Position numbers and translations under genes: made by a program. From assembly GCA_016714815.1 (NCBI GenBank), contig JADKBZ010000003.1, forward strand, positions 434,001 to 498,000: a stretch of DNA of 64,000 nucleotides, read 5' to 3'. Below are positions 1-9,054 of the stretch, one piece after another (position 1 is the first letter of the stretch; every line of letters starts with the position of its first letter). The notes under the pieces were generated by a model. It worked only from the letters and a program-made list of their open reading frames with translations. It did not search any database and was not told the origin of the DNA. The stretch is from Holophagales bacterium. Lineage in GTDB: Bacteria; Acidobacteriota; Thermoanaerobaculia; UBA5066.

Positions 1-1319
1 GGATCGCCAGCAACACTCGAGCAGGTCGTCACCGAAACGGTGGCGCTCCTGGAGCAGGCGATTCGGGAGACGCGGGAGCAGCGAAGCCTCCCCGACCTCC
101 TGAAGGCGCTGGCGACGAGCGCCGTCGCCACGCTGCTCCTCGTGCTCTTGCTCGTCGTACTGGAGCGGCTCCGGCGCTGGGGCTCGCGCAAGGCGACGGA
201 GAAGGCCCACGAACGTCTCGGCGCGATGCGGATCCCTGGGAAGGGGCTCCTCGAGAAGGACCGCCTCTATTTCGTGACGACCCGCGTCCTTCTCCTCCTG
301 ACGCGGGCCGTCGACCTGCTCGCGATCTACGTCTGGTTCACCTTCGTCCTCGAGCGTTTCGCCTGGTCGCGGCCCTGGGGAGAGCAGCTCGGGAGCTGGC
401 TCCTCGGCACCACCGGAAGGCTCGGGATGTCGGCGCTCGGGGCGATTCCCGACCTCGTCGTCGTCGGACTGATCTACCTGGCCACCCGGTGGCTCCTGAG
501 GTTCATCGGCTACGTCTTCACGGCGATCGAGGAGGCCGGATCGAGGTCTCCGAGACTCTCCGGGAGACGACCCAGCCGACGCGCCGGATCATCACGGTCG
601 TCTTCTGGATCTTCGCGCTCATCATGGCCTACCCCTACCTCCCCGGGAGCGGGAGCGAGGCGTTCAAGGGGATCGGCGTCATGGTCGGCCTGATGGTCTC
701 CATCGGCTCGAGCGCCCTCATCGGCCAGCTCGCGAGCGGGTTCATGCTCATGTACTCGCGGACGCTGAAGGTCGGCGACTTCGTGAAGGCGGGCGACGTG
801 GAGGGGACGGTCTCGCAGCTCGGGCTCTTCGCGACGAGGATCCGGACGCTGAAGAAGGAGACCGTCACGATCCCGAACGCCGTCCTCGCGGGCCAGATCA
901 CGAAGAACTACTCCCAGGCGACGGACCCGAACGGCATCGTTCTCGGGACGAGCATCACGATCGGGTACGACACGCCGTGGCGACAGGTGGAGGGGCTCCT
1001 CCTCCTGGCGGCCGAGAGGACGGCGGGGCTGAAGAGGGAGCCCGCTCCCTGGGTCCACCAGAGGTCCCTCACCGACTTCTACGTCGAATACGAGGTCTGC
1101 GCGTACCTCGAGGACGCTCTGACCCGCGCAACGACGCTCACGGGCCTCCACGCGAACATCCTCGACGCCTTCAACGAGTACGGCGTCCAGATCACCTCGC
1201 CGAACTACGAGGCGGACCCGGAGGTCGCCAAGGTCGTTCCCCGCGAGCAGTGGTTCGCCGCACCGGCGCGGCGGGGCCCCGGCGCCGAGGCCGCCGCGCG
1301 GAGCGGCCGGAGCGAGTAG
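1..1319 (+). CDS. MscS-family mechanosensitive channel (5' partial, one frameshift)
   Basis: The reading frame is open from the first base of the window, so the true start lies upstream. Frame 1 gives hydrophobic N-terminal segments (TLLLVLLLVVL, LLLLTRAVDLLAIYVWF, DLVVVGLIYLATRWLL); from about position 535 the homology continues in frame 3 with the pore-lining helix and beta domain typical of MscS proteins (AYPYLPGSGSEAFKG, IGSSALIGQLASGFML, KVGDFVKAGDVEGTV, VTIPNAVL, DAFNEYGVQI). The switch falls in GAGGAGGCCGG near 535-541 and is explained by one missing G. The product would be an inner-membrane channel that opens on membrane tension. A degraded paralogue lies at about 10.3-10.9 kb. Whether the frameshift is real or a consensus error cannot be decided here. 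Confidence 0.85.
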   Translation, partial: IASNTRAGRHRNGGAPGAGDSGDAGAAKPPRPPEGAGDERRRHAAPRALARRTGAAPALGLAQGDGEGPRTSRRDADPWEGAPREGPPLFRDDPRPSPPDAGRRPARDLRLVHLRPRAFRLVAALGRAARELAPRHHRKARDVGARGDSRPRRRRTDLPGHPVAPEVHRLRLHGDRGGRIEVSETLRETTQPTRRIITVVFWIFALIMAYPYLPGSGSEAFKGIGVMVGLMVSIGSSALIGQLASGFMLMYSRTLKVGDFVKAGDVEGTVSQLGLFATRIRTLKKETVTIPNAVLAGQITKNYSQATDPNGIVLGTSITIGYDTPWRQVEGLLLLAAERTAGLKREPAPWVHQRSLTDFYVEYEVCAYLEDALTRATTLTGLHANILDAFNEYGVQITSPNYEADPEVAKVVPREQWFAAPARRGPGAEAAARSGRSE

Positions 1320-1328
1320 CCGGTCCCT

Positions 1329-2834
1329 TCAGGGAGCCGGGGGCGTCGGCGCGGCCGGGCTCTCCGGCTTCCTGCTCCGGGCCTGTTTCCAGGCCGCGTA
1401 GGCGTCCTCGAGCGCCGCGACGAGAAGGCGAGCGACGCGCGCCGAGCCCTGGTGCGTCGTGTGGGTGAAGTCGCCCGTCACGAGGCGGGGCTCGCTGTCG
1501 TACCAGCGGGCCATCGTCCCTTCTCCTCCCATCGCGTCGAACGTGTCGAAGAACGCGACGCCGCTCTCTCGCGCCGCCAGCCGCTGGGCCTCGACGATCT
1601 TCGGGATCGAGGGCATCGTCACGATTTCTCCGGTCTCCCCGCGCATGCCGCGGTCCATCGGGGCCATCAGGAGGATCGCCGCCTCGGGAAGCGCCCGGCG
1701 AATGCGGCCGATGACCTCGGTGTGGTCGTGGCGGTAGCGCGCCCCCGGGTTCTCCCAGTAGCCGCTCTCGTTCGTCCCGTAGCCGAGGATGACGAGGTCG
1801 CTCCGGCGGAGCGCGAGGGCCTGTTCCCACGAGGAGGCATTGAGCAGGGACAGGAAGTGGACCGAGGCGCCGTTTGCGCCGAGCGCGTCGTAGACGACCC
1901 CGGGACCGTCGTTCTCGAGAACGACGCCGTGAACCGCGACGTCGCCATCCCCTTTCGCGCGGAGGACGACCTCGCGCCCGCCGGCGGCGACGGCCCGGGA
2001 ATAGGAGGCCGTCTCCCTCGCCGTTCCGGCCGTCGGGACCGCGTCCGGGGGCCCCCCGTCCACCGAGACGAGGAGCGTTCCCCCACCCGGCTGCCTCGTG
2101 AACGTCACCTCGAGCCGGGTGAAGGTCTTCTTCTTCTCGAGCTCGATCTCCGTCCGGGCCTCGCCGCGGGAGGAGAAGGTGACCCCGGCGAGGCCGTGGA
2201 AGCCGGCGTTGCCCGGTGCCAGGAGCGGACTGAGGACGCGCCATCCGGACGCCTTGATCGAGACGCCGCGATGCCCGTACCAGGCCCACGGACGCCCCGC
2301 GAGAACGAAGCCGTGCCCTCCGTCGCCGAACGCCGTCTGCAGGCGCGACCGCGCGTCCCCCGAGATCAGGTCGCCGGTGAGCGGAGAGTCGCCGAAGTGG
2401 CTGATGCGGGTCACCGCTCCGGCCTCGGCGCCTGCGGTTTTCTCGAGCTTCCGGAAGAAGCTCTCGAGCTGGCCGGCCGGGTCCTCGAGGCCGACGAGCG
2501 GCGCGTCGTCGATCGGGGCCGCGGGCGGACGAGGAGCGGACGGCGCGGCCGACGCTCCTCCCGGGCTTGCGGAGGGCGCGCCGGCGACGGGAGGACCGTC
2601 CTGCTTCTTCACCTCGGGCTCGGCGTCGGCTGGCTCCACCTCGCGAGAAACCCGGACCGTGAGCGGGACCGTGGGCCGTCCGGAGAACGGCGACGCCAGG
2701 AGCGTTCCCGCCCGGTCCGCCCGGATCGGGCGGTAGCGCTCGAGCTGCGGCACCGCATAGGTCAGCGCCGCGCCCGCCGCGACGAGGAGGATCGTCGCGA
2801 CCGTCCGGGGGGGCTTTTGAAGTCTCGCGGCCAT
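1329..2834 (-). CDS. SGNH/GDSL-type esterase, secreted or membrane-anchored
   Basis: A 501-residue protein starts at ATG 2834, three bases after the MBOAT stop at 2837-2839. It has an N-terminal membrane anchor (TVATILLVAAGAALTYAV), a Pro/Ala-rich linker, and an SGNH-hydrolase fold: block I HFGDSPLTGD with the nucleophile Ser, a middle block GYGTNESGYW with the oxyanion Asn, and a C-terminal block GDFTHTTHQG supplying Asp and His. It is the last gene of the minus-strand operon beginning near 7125. SGNH proteins next to MBOAT acyltransferases commonly move or remove acetyl groups on envelope or exported polysaccharide (AlgX/AlgJ and PatB logic). The polymer is not identifiable from sequence. 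Because of a frameshift in the MBOAT gene, this gene reads as if fused to it. Confidence 0.85.
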   Translation of the reverse strand: MAARLQKPPRTVATILLVAAGAALTYAVPQLERYRPIRADRAGTLLASPFSGRPTVPLTVRVSREVEPADAEPEVKKQDGPPVAGAPSASPGGASAAPSAPRPPAAPIDDAPLVGLEDPAGQLESFFRKLEKTAGAEAGAVTRISHFGDSPLTGDLISGDARSRLQTAFGDGGHGFVLAGRPWAWYGHRGVSIKASGWRVLSPLLAPGNAGFHGLAGVTFSSRGEARTEIELEKKKTFTRLEVTFTRQPGGGTLLVSVDGGPPDAVPTAGTARETASYSRAVAAGGREVVLRAKGDGDVAVHGVVLENDGPGVVYDALGANGASVHFLSLLNASSWEQALALRRSDLVILGYGTNESGYWENPGARYRHDHTEVIGRIRRALPEAAILLMAPMDRGMRGETGEIVTMPSIPKIVEAQRLAARESGVAFFDTFDAMGGEGTMARWYDSEPRLVTGDFTHTTHQGSARVARLLVAALEDAYAAWKQARSRKPESPAAPTPPAP

Positions 2835-2836
2835 CT

Positions 2837-4244
2837 TCAGAACTGCTGGTAGATGAACGGTGCGATGGCCTGCCCCGCGGCGAGCCTCACGCCGGCGGCC
2901 ACGGCGAGGAGGCTCGCCGCCTGGACCGGGGCCGGGAGGGCGCAGAACCGGCGCTCGAGCGCCGGGAGGAAGGTCTCCGGGAGCGCCTGGGAGAGGAGCC
3001 CCGCCAGGAAGGGCCGCGGCCGCCGAGAGGGGGACGTTCCCGAGGCTCCAGGTCCCCTGCAGGAGGACGCGGAAGAGCTCGCCCGCCTGCTCGACCGTCG
3101 AGCAGCGGAAGAAGACCCAGGTAAACGTGACGAAGGAGAAGGTCGCCGCGATGCCGGCGGCGCGGCGAAGCGCGCCGGGAGGGGCCGGTCGCGCGCCCCG
3201 GGGCCGCCGCGACTCGAAGAACCGGACGACCGCGAGGCCGGCGCCGTGGAGCAGCCCCCAGATGCCGAACGTGTAGCTGGCGCCGTGCCAGAGCCCGCCG
3301 AGGCCGAAGGTGATGACGAGGTTGAGGTAGGGCATCGGGCTGGGCGGCCTCTTGCCCGGGAGCGAGAAGAAGAGGTAGTCGCGCAGCCACGTCGAGAGGG
3401 AGATGTGCCAGCGCCGCCAGAACTCCGCCAGGTCGGCCGAGCGGTACGGCGCGTTGAAGTTGTCCTTCAGGCGGAAGCCGAGGAGGAGCGCCGAGCCGAT
3501 GGCCATGTCGCTGTAGCCCGAGAAGTCGCCGTAGATCTGGACCGAGTAGCCGACGATCGCCACGAAGACCTCGGCGGAGGAGAAGAGGCCGGGCATCTCG
3601 AAGACCCGGTTCACGAGGCCGGTGGCGAGCGTGTCGGCCAGGACGCACTTCTTCACCATCCCGAGGGCGATGAGGAAGAGCGCCCGCCCCCCCGCGTCGG
3701 AGGTCAGCGGAACGAGAGCGGCCCGCAGCTGCGGGAAGAAGGTCTGCGCACGCGTGATCGGCCCGGCGAGGATCGTCGGGAAGAAGGAGACGTAGGCGAC
3801 GTAGTCGAGGAGCGACGGGACGGGCTCCTCCTCGCGCCGGTAGACGTCGATCACGTAGCTGAGCGACTGGAACGTGTAGAAGGAGATTCCGACGGCGAAG
3901 ACGAGCTTCCACCCCGCCGCCCCGCCACGGGGCGACGCGAGGTCCGAAAGGAGCGTGCCGTACTTGAAGAGCGCGAGGATGCCGAGGTCGAAGACGAGGC
4001 TCACCGTCACGAGGAGGAGCCTCGCGCGGGGCTTCTGCGTCCGTCCGAGAGCGAGGCCGACGCCCCAGTCGACGGCGCAGGTCGCCAGAAGGGGCACGAG
4101 ATAGAGCGGGTTCCAGGTGGCGTAGAAGAAGAGGCTCGCCAGGGCCAGGAGGGCCACGCGCGCGCGGTCCGCGCTTCCCGTCAGCCGGAGAGCTCCGGCG
4201 ACGAGAACGACGAAGACGAGGGTGAGCGGATCGCCGAACGTCAT
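2837..4244 (-). CDS. MBOAT-family O-acyltransferase (AlgI-like), one frameshift near 3009
   Basis: A multi-pass membrane protein starts at ATG 4244. It contains the MBOAT core: YVSFFPTILAGPITRA, YGDFSGYSDMAIGSALLLGF, FWRRWHISLSTWLRDY and the conserved catalytic His in GLGGLWHGASYTFGIWG. These proteins transfer acyl (usually acetyl) groups across the inner membrane to alginate, cellulose, peptidoglycan or teichoic-acid acceptors. After about residue 411 the homologous C-terminus (LFLAGLL-type residues, then APFIYQQF and a stop at 2837-2839) continues one frame over. One extra base in GCGGCCCTTCC at about 3007-3012 explains the switch. Without that correction the frame runs into the downstream SGNH gene and gives a spurious 971-residue fusion. 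It lies 16 bases after the upstream SGNH gene. Confidence 0.85.
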
Positions 4245-4260
4245 GGCGTGCCGGACCGCC

Positions 4261-5694
4261 TCATCGCTTCACGACGCTCCGCCGTCCGAGCTCGGGGGTC
4301 CTGGGCGGGGCGACCCCGAGATTCGTCACGACGAGCCGGCCGCTGCTGTCGCGGTAGGAGTGCAGGTCGCCCCCGCCCGCCGTGCGGGAGGACGCCGTCC
4401 TTCCGTCGCCGCCGGCGGGCACGCTCCTGGCGAGCCGGGCCGGCCTGGGAAGCTCGTCGGGGAGGACGACCGGCCGCGCGGCGAGCGCCGCCTCCTTCAA
4501 CCCGGCGCTCGCGGACGCAAAGCGCTGGCGCCCGGTCTCGAACGTCCGGGCGAGCTCTCCCGCGACCAGCCGCGCGAGGCGCTCGTAGCCGGCCGTGGTG
4601 AAGTGGACGTGGTCCGGCTGGGCGAGAGAGGGCGTCGAACGGATCCAGCGCCGGACGCTTCCGGCTCCCCCCATCGCCTCCCGGAGGTCGAAGAAGGCCG
4701 AGCCCGTCCTGCGGGCGACGAGCCGCTGAGCCTCGGTGACGAGCGAGAGCGCCGGGACCGGCCGGGAGCCTCCCGCGGTCGTCCTCTCCTGGTCGGGAGG
4801 AGCCGTCAGGAGAACCATCGCCGACGGGGCCCCCCGCCGCACTCGACGGATCACGGTCTCGAGCGTCGCCCCGTAGACGACGGGATCGAACGCGGTCTCG
4901 CGCGCCTCGTTCGTTCCGAACGCCAGAATGACCAGATCCGGCGGATCGGCCGCGAGCTGTCTCACGAAAAGCTCCTCCCGGCAGCGGAGAAGGACGTTCG
5001 CCTGTGCCCCCACGACGCCGGCCGGACTGTAGACCAGTCCGGGCCTCCCGTTTGTGAGGGAAATCCCGAGAATTCTCACCGGCCCCGCGCCGGACGTTTC
5101 CACCTCGACGCGGCTTGCCGCGGGGCCGGACCAGCGGAAGACCGCGAGGTCCGGGGAGGCTCCGCCGAGGTCGACGCCGCCCGCGATCCGCCCGTCGACG
5201 CGGACGCGGACCGCGCCGCCCCCCGGCTGCCGGAGGAGGAAGAGCTCGAGGGCCGCGAAAGGTCCGTCCACCCGGAGCGTCTCGCCGGTCCGGCGCGCCT
5301 CGACGAAACCGCCAGAGAGCCCAGTGTCTCCAGGTGGAAGTGGCGCCGACCCGTACGACCGCAGCCAGCCCGCGGAGAGCTTCAGCTCGACGCCGCGGCT
5401 GCGGGTTCCGTTGAAGGGGAGCCCCGGGAAGAAGAGGCCCGGGCCCCCGTCGCCCCCCGCGAGCGCCCCGAGCAGCTCCTTCAGAGCGCTCGAGAGCGGC
5501 TCGGCCCCGACGTGCGAGTCGCCGAGGTGAAGGACCTTGAGCCGGGCGCCCGGCACGCCGGCCCGCGCCTCGAGGAGGTGCTCGATGAGCGGTCCGGGCG
5601 GACGGGGCACCGTTCCGTCCGTCCGCGCGGCCGACGCCAGGAGAACGACGCTGAAGAGCCCGCTCCCGAGCCGGGGTGCGACGGTGCCTCTCAG
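4261..5694 (-). CDS. SGNH/GDSL-type esterase (second copy in the acylation operon)
   Basis: The protein has an N-terminal hydrophobic stretch (LFSVVLLASA) suggesting export, then an SGNH fold: HLGDSHVGAE (nucleophile Ser), AFGTNEARE (Asn block) and PDHVHFTTAGYERLA (Asp/His block). A beta-sandwich-like insert with RQPGGGAVRVRVDG resembles the same insert in the neighbouring SGNH gene, so the two are paralogues. The C-terminus (YRDSSGRLVVTNLG) resembles the short motif seen in DUF4124-type tails. The start is unresolved: no ATG, GTG or TTG sits at the expected place. A CTG at 5694 overlapping the upstream stop is the best-placed candidate and is used here; a GTG further in would remove the signal segment. 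Confidence 0.75.
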   Translation of the reverse strand: MRGTVAPRLGSGLFSVVLLASAARTDGTVPRPPGPLIEHLLEARAGVPGARLKVLHLGDSHVGAEPLSSALKELLGALAGGDGGPGLFFPGLPFNGTRSRGVELKLSAGWLRSYGSAPLPPGDTGLSGGFVEARRTGETLRVDGPFAALELFLLRQPGGGAVRVRVDGRIAGGVDLGGASPDLAVFRWSGPAASRVEVETSGAGPVRILGISLTNGRPGLVYSPAGVVGAQANVLLRCREELFVRQLAADPPDLVILAFGTNEARETAFDPVVYGATLETVIRRVRRGAPSAMVLLTAPPDQERTTAGGSRPVPALSLVTEAQRLVARRTGSAFFDLREAMGGAGSVRRWIRSTPSLAQPDHVHFTTAGYERLARLVAGELARTFETGRQRFASASAGLKEAALAARPVVLPDELPRPARLARSVPAGGDGRTASSRTAGGGDLHSYRDSSGRLVVTNLGVAPPRTPELGRRSVVKR

Positions 5695-6317
5695 GGCTTG
5701 CCGAGCTCGTCCGACGCCGCGCGGACCAGGTCGTCCCAGGGAGCGCCCTCGAACGGGCCCTCTTCCACTTTCAATTCCCCGCGGGGAGTGAAGTCCGGAT
5801 CCTCCCCGACGGTCCAGAGGATCCGGACGGGCAGGAACTCGTCGGTGAGGCGGTCCTTCCCCGACCACTCCTTCAGGACGCGGACGTCGGCCGCGGCGGA
5901 GAGGAGGCGCGGCTCCATCCGGGCGGAGAGAGCCCCGATCCAGCAGCGCACGGTGCGAAGGCCCAGATCCGCCTCGTGGAGGCGAAGCGGGAATCCGCCC
6001 GCCTCGAGGAGGAGCGGCCCCGACGGACCGCGGGTGACGGTGACGCCGGGCCTCGAATCCAGCCACGTCTCGTAGACGGTCGTCCCGGGCTGGGACTGCG
6101 CACGGCGGAGGAAGAGCCGGGACCTCCGGCCAGCGACGACGGTGACGGCGACGGGATTCCCGGGGGACTTTCTCTCCAGGCGCACGAGGGCGGCGCTCCC
6201 CGTCTTCTCGCCGGTGAACCGGAGCATCCGCACGCTCGCCCCGGGCGGGGCGGGCTCCGCCAGGGCCGGCGCGGCGGCGAGAAGGAGGGCGAGGGGGGCG
6301 AGGGAAAGGGCTCGCAT
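5691..6317 (-). CDS. Secreted protein of unknown function
   Basis: A 208-residue protein starts at ATG 6317 with a clear signal peptide (ALSLAPLALLLAAAPALAEP). The mature part carries no motif I recognise. It has alternating charged and hydrophobic strands (VAVTVVAGRRSRLFLRRA, GPLLLEAGGFPLRLHEADLGL), compatible with a beta-rich periplasmic domain. Its start overlaps the stop of the preceding gene in TGATG, so the two are probably translationally coupled. It sits directly upstream of the SGNH-MBOAT-SGNH genes, which suggests an accessory role in export or acylation of an envelope polymer; this is inference from position only. Confidence 0.7.
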   Translation of the reverse strand: MRALSLAPLALLLAAAPALAEPAPPGASVRMLRFTGEKTGSAALVRLERKSPGNPVAVTVVAGRRSRLFLRRAQSQPGTTVYETWLDSRPGVTVTRGPSGPLLLEAGGFPLRLHEADLGLRTVRCWIGALSARMEPRLLSAAADVRVLKEWSGKDRLTDEFLPVRILWTVGEDPDFTPRGELKVEEGPFEGAPWDDLVRAASDELGKP

Positions 6318-7125
6318 CAGAAGAGCGGCGCTCCCTGGAGGATTTCCGGGGAATCGGTGACGGACCGCCAGCCCCCTGCGGCCGGGTCGAGCAGCTGCGA
6401 GGAGGAGACCTCGAAGACGAGAGATCCGGGCCAGGGGTCGAACGTCCGCCCCGGGAAGAGGATCTTCAGGACGTCGAGGCTCGCCAGCGGGAGCGCATGG
6501 GCCTGGCCGGCGCGGAGGGCGATCTGGACCGTCCGGGTGACGAGGTCGCGCTCGCGCTCGCCGATCGTCGCCTCGAGGAAGCGCGCGATCCCGTCCCGGA
6601 CGGTTGGGGCTCCCAGCTCTTCCGGGGCGACCGGGAGGTCGCGCCCGCCGGAGGAGAGGACGTGGAAGGCGCCGCTGCAGGCCCGCGGGCGGCCCGGCCC
6701 CGGGGCGGCCTCTTCTCCACGGGCGGAGACCTCCACGGCGGCCCTTCGAGGCCGACACGGCCCCGCGGCTGGGGATCCCCGGGGCTCCTCGGCTGCGGCG
6801 GCCGGACGATCCGCTCGAAGGCGACGCGCTCGCCGGAGGCGTGCTCGACGAGCAGCATCTCCCGTTCCGGCCAGAGGTCCTGCGCCATCCCGCGGATTCC
6901 CGGGTCGAGCGCGAGCCGCAGGAAGCGGACCGTCGCCACCGCCTCGCGCGCCACGCCCTCCCCGGCCTGGTTCACGGAATACGAGTACTCCTCGAGAACG
7001 TACCCACGCTTCGGGAGGTCGTCGAAGAACCCGGTCGCGGCCGCGGCGGGCGACGCCGGGACGGCGAGTGCCGCGAGGACCCACGGGAGGAATCGCCGGG
7101 GATGAGGCCTCGGGCGCGCATCCAT
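6317..7125 (-). CDS. Secreted protein of unknown function, first gene of acylation operon (frameshifted)
   Basis: The start is ATG 7125, followed by a signal peptide (FLPWVLAALAVPASPAAAATG). The N-terminal half is read in one frame (GFFDDLPKRGYVLEEYSYSV, ERIVRPPQPRSPGDPQP) and the C-terminal half in another (ACSGAFHVLSSGGRDLP, ARFLEATIGERERDLVTRTV, ILFPGRTFDPWPGSLVFEV, with the stop at 6317-6319). The switch lies in a GC-rich tract around 6685-6740. Both halves look protein-like, so I treat them as one gene with an indel. There is no ribosome-binding site before the ATG, but a TACAAT box (7140-7135) sits 15 bases upstream. Function is not recognisable. Confidence 0.6.
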
Positions 7126-7134
7126 GAGCGGCGG

Positions 7135-7140
7135 ATTGTA
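7135..7140 (-). promoter_or_regulatory. -10-like box for the acylation operon
   Basis: TACAAT on the minus strand begins 15 bases before ATG 7125 and no Shine-Dalgarno sequence intervenes. It would give a leader of only a few bases. No convincing -35 hexamer is visible. Confidence 0.4.
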
Positions 7141-7196
7141 GCGTCCCGGGATCGCGCATCGAGAGGGCGTGGACCATCGTGGCGCGAGGAGGGTCC

Positions 7197-7346
7197 ATGA
7201 GGAACGTACGCGCGCTGATCGCGATGCTCGCCCTGGGGATGGCGGCCTGCTCGACGCTGGAGATGAACACGGACTACGACCCGGGGACCGACTTCTCGAG
7301 GTACCGGACCTTCTCGTTCATGGAAGGGGCGAAGCCGAAGAAGTGA
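7197..7346 (+). pseudogene. Truncated DUF4136-type lipoprotein (N-terminal fragment)
   Basis: ATG 7197, preceded by a good GGAGG, opens a 49-codon frame: signal peptide plus lipobox (LGMAACSTLE), then TDYDPGTDFSRYRTFSF and a stop at 7344-7346. The first 49 residues match the N-terminus of the intact DUF4136 lipoprotein at 10984 (about 22 of 32 residues identical from the lipobox on). The rest of the domain is missing: the next gene ends 19 bases later on the opposite strand. This is the stub of a duplicated gene. It could still make a short lipopeptide because start and lipobox are intact. Confidence 0.75.
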
Positions 7347-7364
7347 CCCGACGGGACGGGCGGG

Positions 7365-8930
7365 TCAGGGCGCGCGGCGAACGTCAGCCAGCCGGACCAG
7401 CCCGTCCGCCCCCGGCCGGTACGAGAGCGAACGCCGCACGACGAGGGTCTCCCTGCTGAAGTAGAGCGGGACCCACGCGACGTCGGCGAGGGCGGTCCGG
7501 AGCCCGCTCTGGAGGGCCGGCAGGCGGTGTTCGGGCTCGAAATGCGGGAGCGCCTCCGCGATCGCCCGGTTCAGGTCGGGGTTCCGGTAGTTCCCGTAGT
7601 TGTCGATCCCCGCGCCGAGAGACGGGTCCGGCGAATGGAAGGACGACAGGAGCATCTCTAGCGCGTCCCCGGTCATGCAACCGTCGGCGACGATCCAGAA
7701 GCTCAGCTCCTTCCGGTCCAGCGCCGTGAAGAACTCCGCCCTCGGGAGCGAGGTGACGGTGACGCGGATTCCGATGACGCCCAGCTGACGCGCCACCTCC
7801 TCCGCGGCCGCCCCGTATCCGCTCCGGTGGAGGACGACGTCGAAGCCGTCCGGAAGTCCTGCTTCCGAAAGCAGCCGCCGGGCCCGCGCGACGTCCTGCA
7901 CGAGGGGCGGCAAGCCCGGGTCGAAACCGACGATTGCGGGAGGGACGAGCTGCGTGGCGGGAATCGCGTCGGGGTCCGCGCTCCGGGCGACGACGGACCT
8001 GTCGAGCGCCAGGCTGACCGCCTCGCGGACCTCGCGCCTGCGGAACGGGTTCGGAATGCCAGGGCAGAACGGGGTCTCTTCGCTGGCGACGTCGAAGGCG
8101 AGGTACCGAAGGAAGATGTTCGGGTAGCGCACGAGGGAGTAGACGTCGCCCGCCTTTGCGAGGGCCTCGACCTCCGCCGAGCTGAACCGGACGACGTCCC
8201 ACCTCTTCGCGACGACGCCGGAGCGAGCCTCTTCGGACGAGAGGGAGAGGTCCACCGACGCGCTCCCGAAGCCCGGCTGCGGCCCCCAGTAGCCCGGGTG
8301 CCGCCGGAGCCGCACGCTCCGGCCGGGATCGAAGGCGTCGACCCTCCAGGGTCCCGTGCCGTTCGGGCGGGACCGGAGCGATTCGTTCGTCGAGCCCGAG
8401 CGGACGACCGGGACGAAGGCCAGGTCCCCGAGCAGGAGCGCATTCGGCCACCGCGTCCGGACGACGACGGTGGGCCCGGCGGCCCGCACTTCGCTCACGG
8501 TGGCGAGGCGCGCCGAGATCTTCAGGCCCTTCTCCCGAAGCGGCCGCGTCAGCGAGTAGACGACGTCCTCGGCGGTCAGTGGCGTGCCGTCGTGGAAGGT
8601 GACGGAGGGCCGGAGCCGGAAGACCCACGTGACGGTATCCGGGTTGGACCACGACTCCGCCAGGCAGGGGCGCGCTTTCATCTCGGGGTCGAGCGCGACG
8701 AGTGGCTCGAACACGTTGCCGAGCTGCTCGATGCTCGCGATGGTGTTGTCGAAGTGCGGGTCGAGGTTCGACAGGCCCGCCCCGAAGCCGACGCGGAGCA
8801 CGTCGTCCGGCGTCCGCCGGCACGAGAGCGCCAGGAGAAGCATCGCGAGGGCGACAGACGCGCCCCGACCTCGCCTCCCCCTCGCGGAAAGGCCGCGCCG
8901 TCTCGCCCCCCCGGTCGCGAGCGAATGCAT
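7365..8930 (-). CDS. Extracellular solute-binding lipoprotein, family 5 (oligopeptide/dipeptide type)
   Basis: A 521-residue protein starts at ATG 8930 and has a lipoprotein signal (VALAMLLLALSCRRTP, lipobox LALSC). The mature part is a typical SBP_bac_5 protein: VGFGAGLSNLDPHFD, NVFEPLVALDP, LAESW, VTFHDGTPLTAEDVVYSL, NGTGPWRV, RREVREAVSLALDR and a final YGNYRNPDLNRAI block. Such proteins capture peptides or related solutes for an ABC importer. No permease or ATPase gene is next to it, so it is an orphan binding protein here. It diverges from the gene at 9055 and is convergent with the DUF4136 stub. Confidence 0.88.
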   Translation of the reverse strand: MHSLATGGARRRGLSARGRRGRGASVALAMLLLALSCRRTPDDVLRVGFGAGLSNLDPHFDNTIASIEQLGNVFEPLVALDPEMKARPCLAESWSNPDTVTWVFRLRPSVTFHDGTPLTAEDVVYSLTRPLREKGLKISARLATVSEVRAAGPTVVVRTRWPNALLLGDLAFVPVVRSGSTNESLRSRPNGTGPWRVDAFDPGRSVRLRRHPGYWGPQPGFGSASVDLSLSSEEARSGVVAKRWDVVRFSSAEVEALAKAGDVYSLVRYPNIFLRYLAFDVASEETPFCPGIPNPFRRREVREAVSLALDRSVVARSADPDAIPATQLVPPAIVGFDPGLPPLVQDVARARRLLSEAGLPDGFDVVLHRSGYGAAAEEVARQLGVIGIRVTVTSLPRAEFFTALDRKELSFWIVADGCMTGDALEMLLSSFHSPDPSLGAGIDNYGNYRNPDLNRAIAEALPHFEPEHRLPALQSGLRTALADVAWVPLYFSRETLVVRRSLSYRPGADGLVRLADVRRAP

Positions 8931-9021
8931 CCGGACCAGCCTCCGTAAGGCGATTCTGTCACGAATCCGGACGGCTCTCCCCGCGCGACCGGACGGCGCG
9001 GCGCGCAGGTTCGCTTCGCCT

Positions 9022-9048
9022 TTGTCAGGTCGGGCGTGGGGATAGACT
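9022..9048 (+). promoter_or_regulatory. Candidate promoter of the 9055 gene
   Basis: TTGTCA (9022-9027) and TAGACT (9043-9048) are separated by 15 bases. The -10 starts 12 bases before ATG 9055, predicting an essentially leaderless transcript; no ribosome-binding site is present. Confidence 0.4.
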
Positions 9049-9054
9049 TTGGTC

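Noticed and set aside
1329..4244. Single 971-residue MBOAT-SGNH fusion protein
   Set aside because: A one-base shift at about 3009 restores two separate, abutting genes with their own stop and start.
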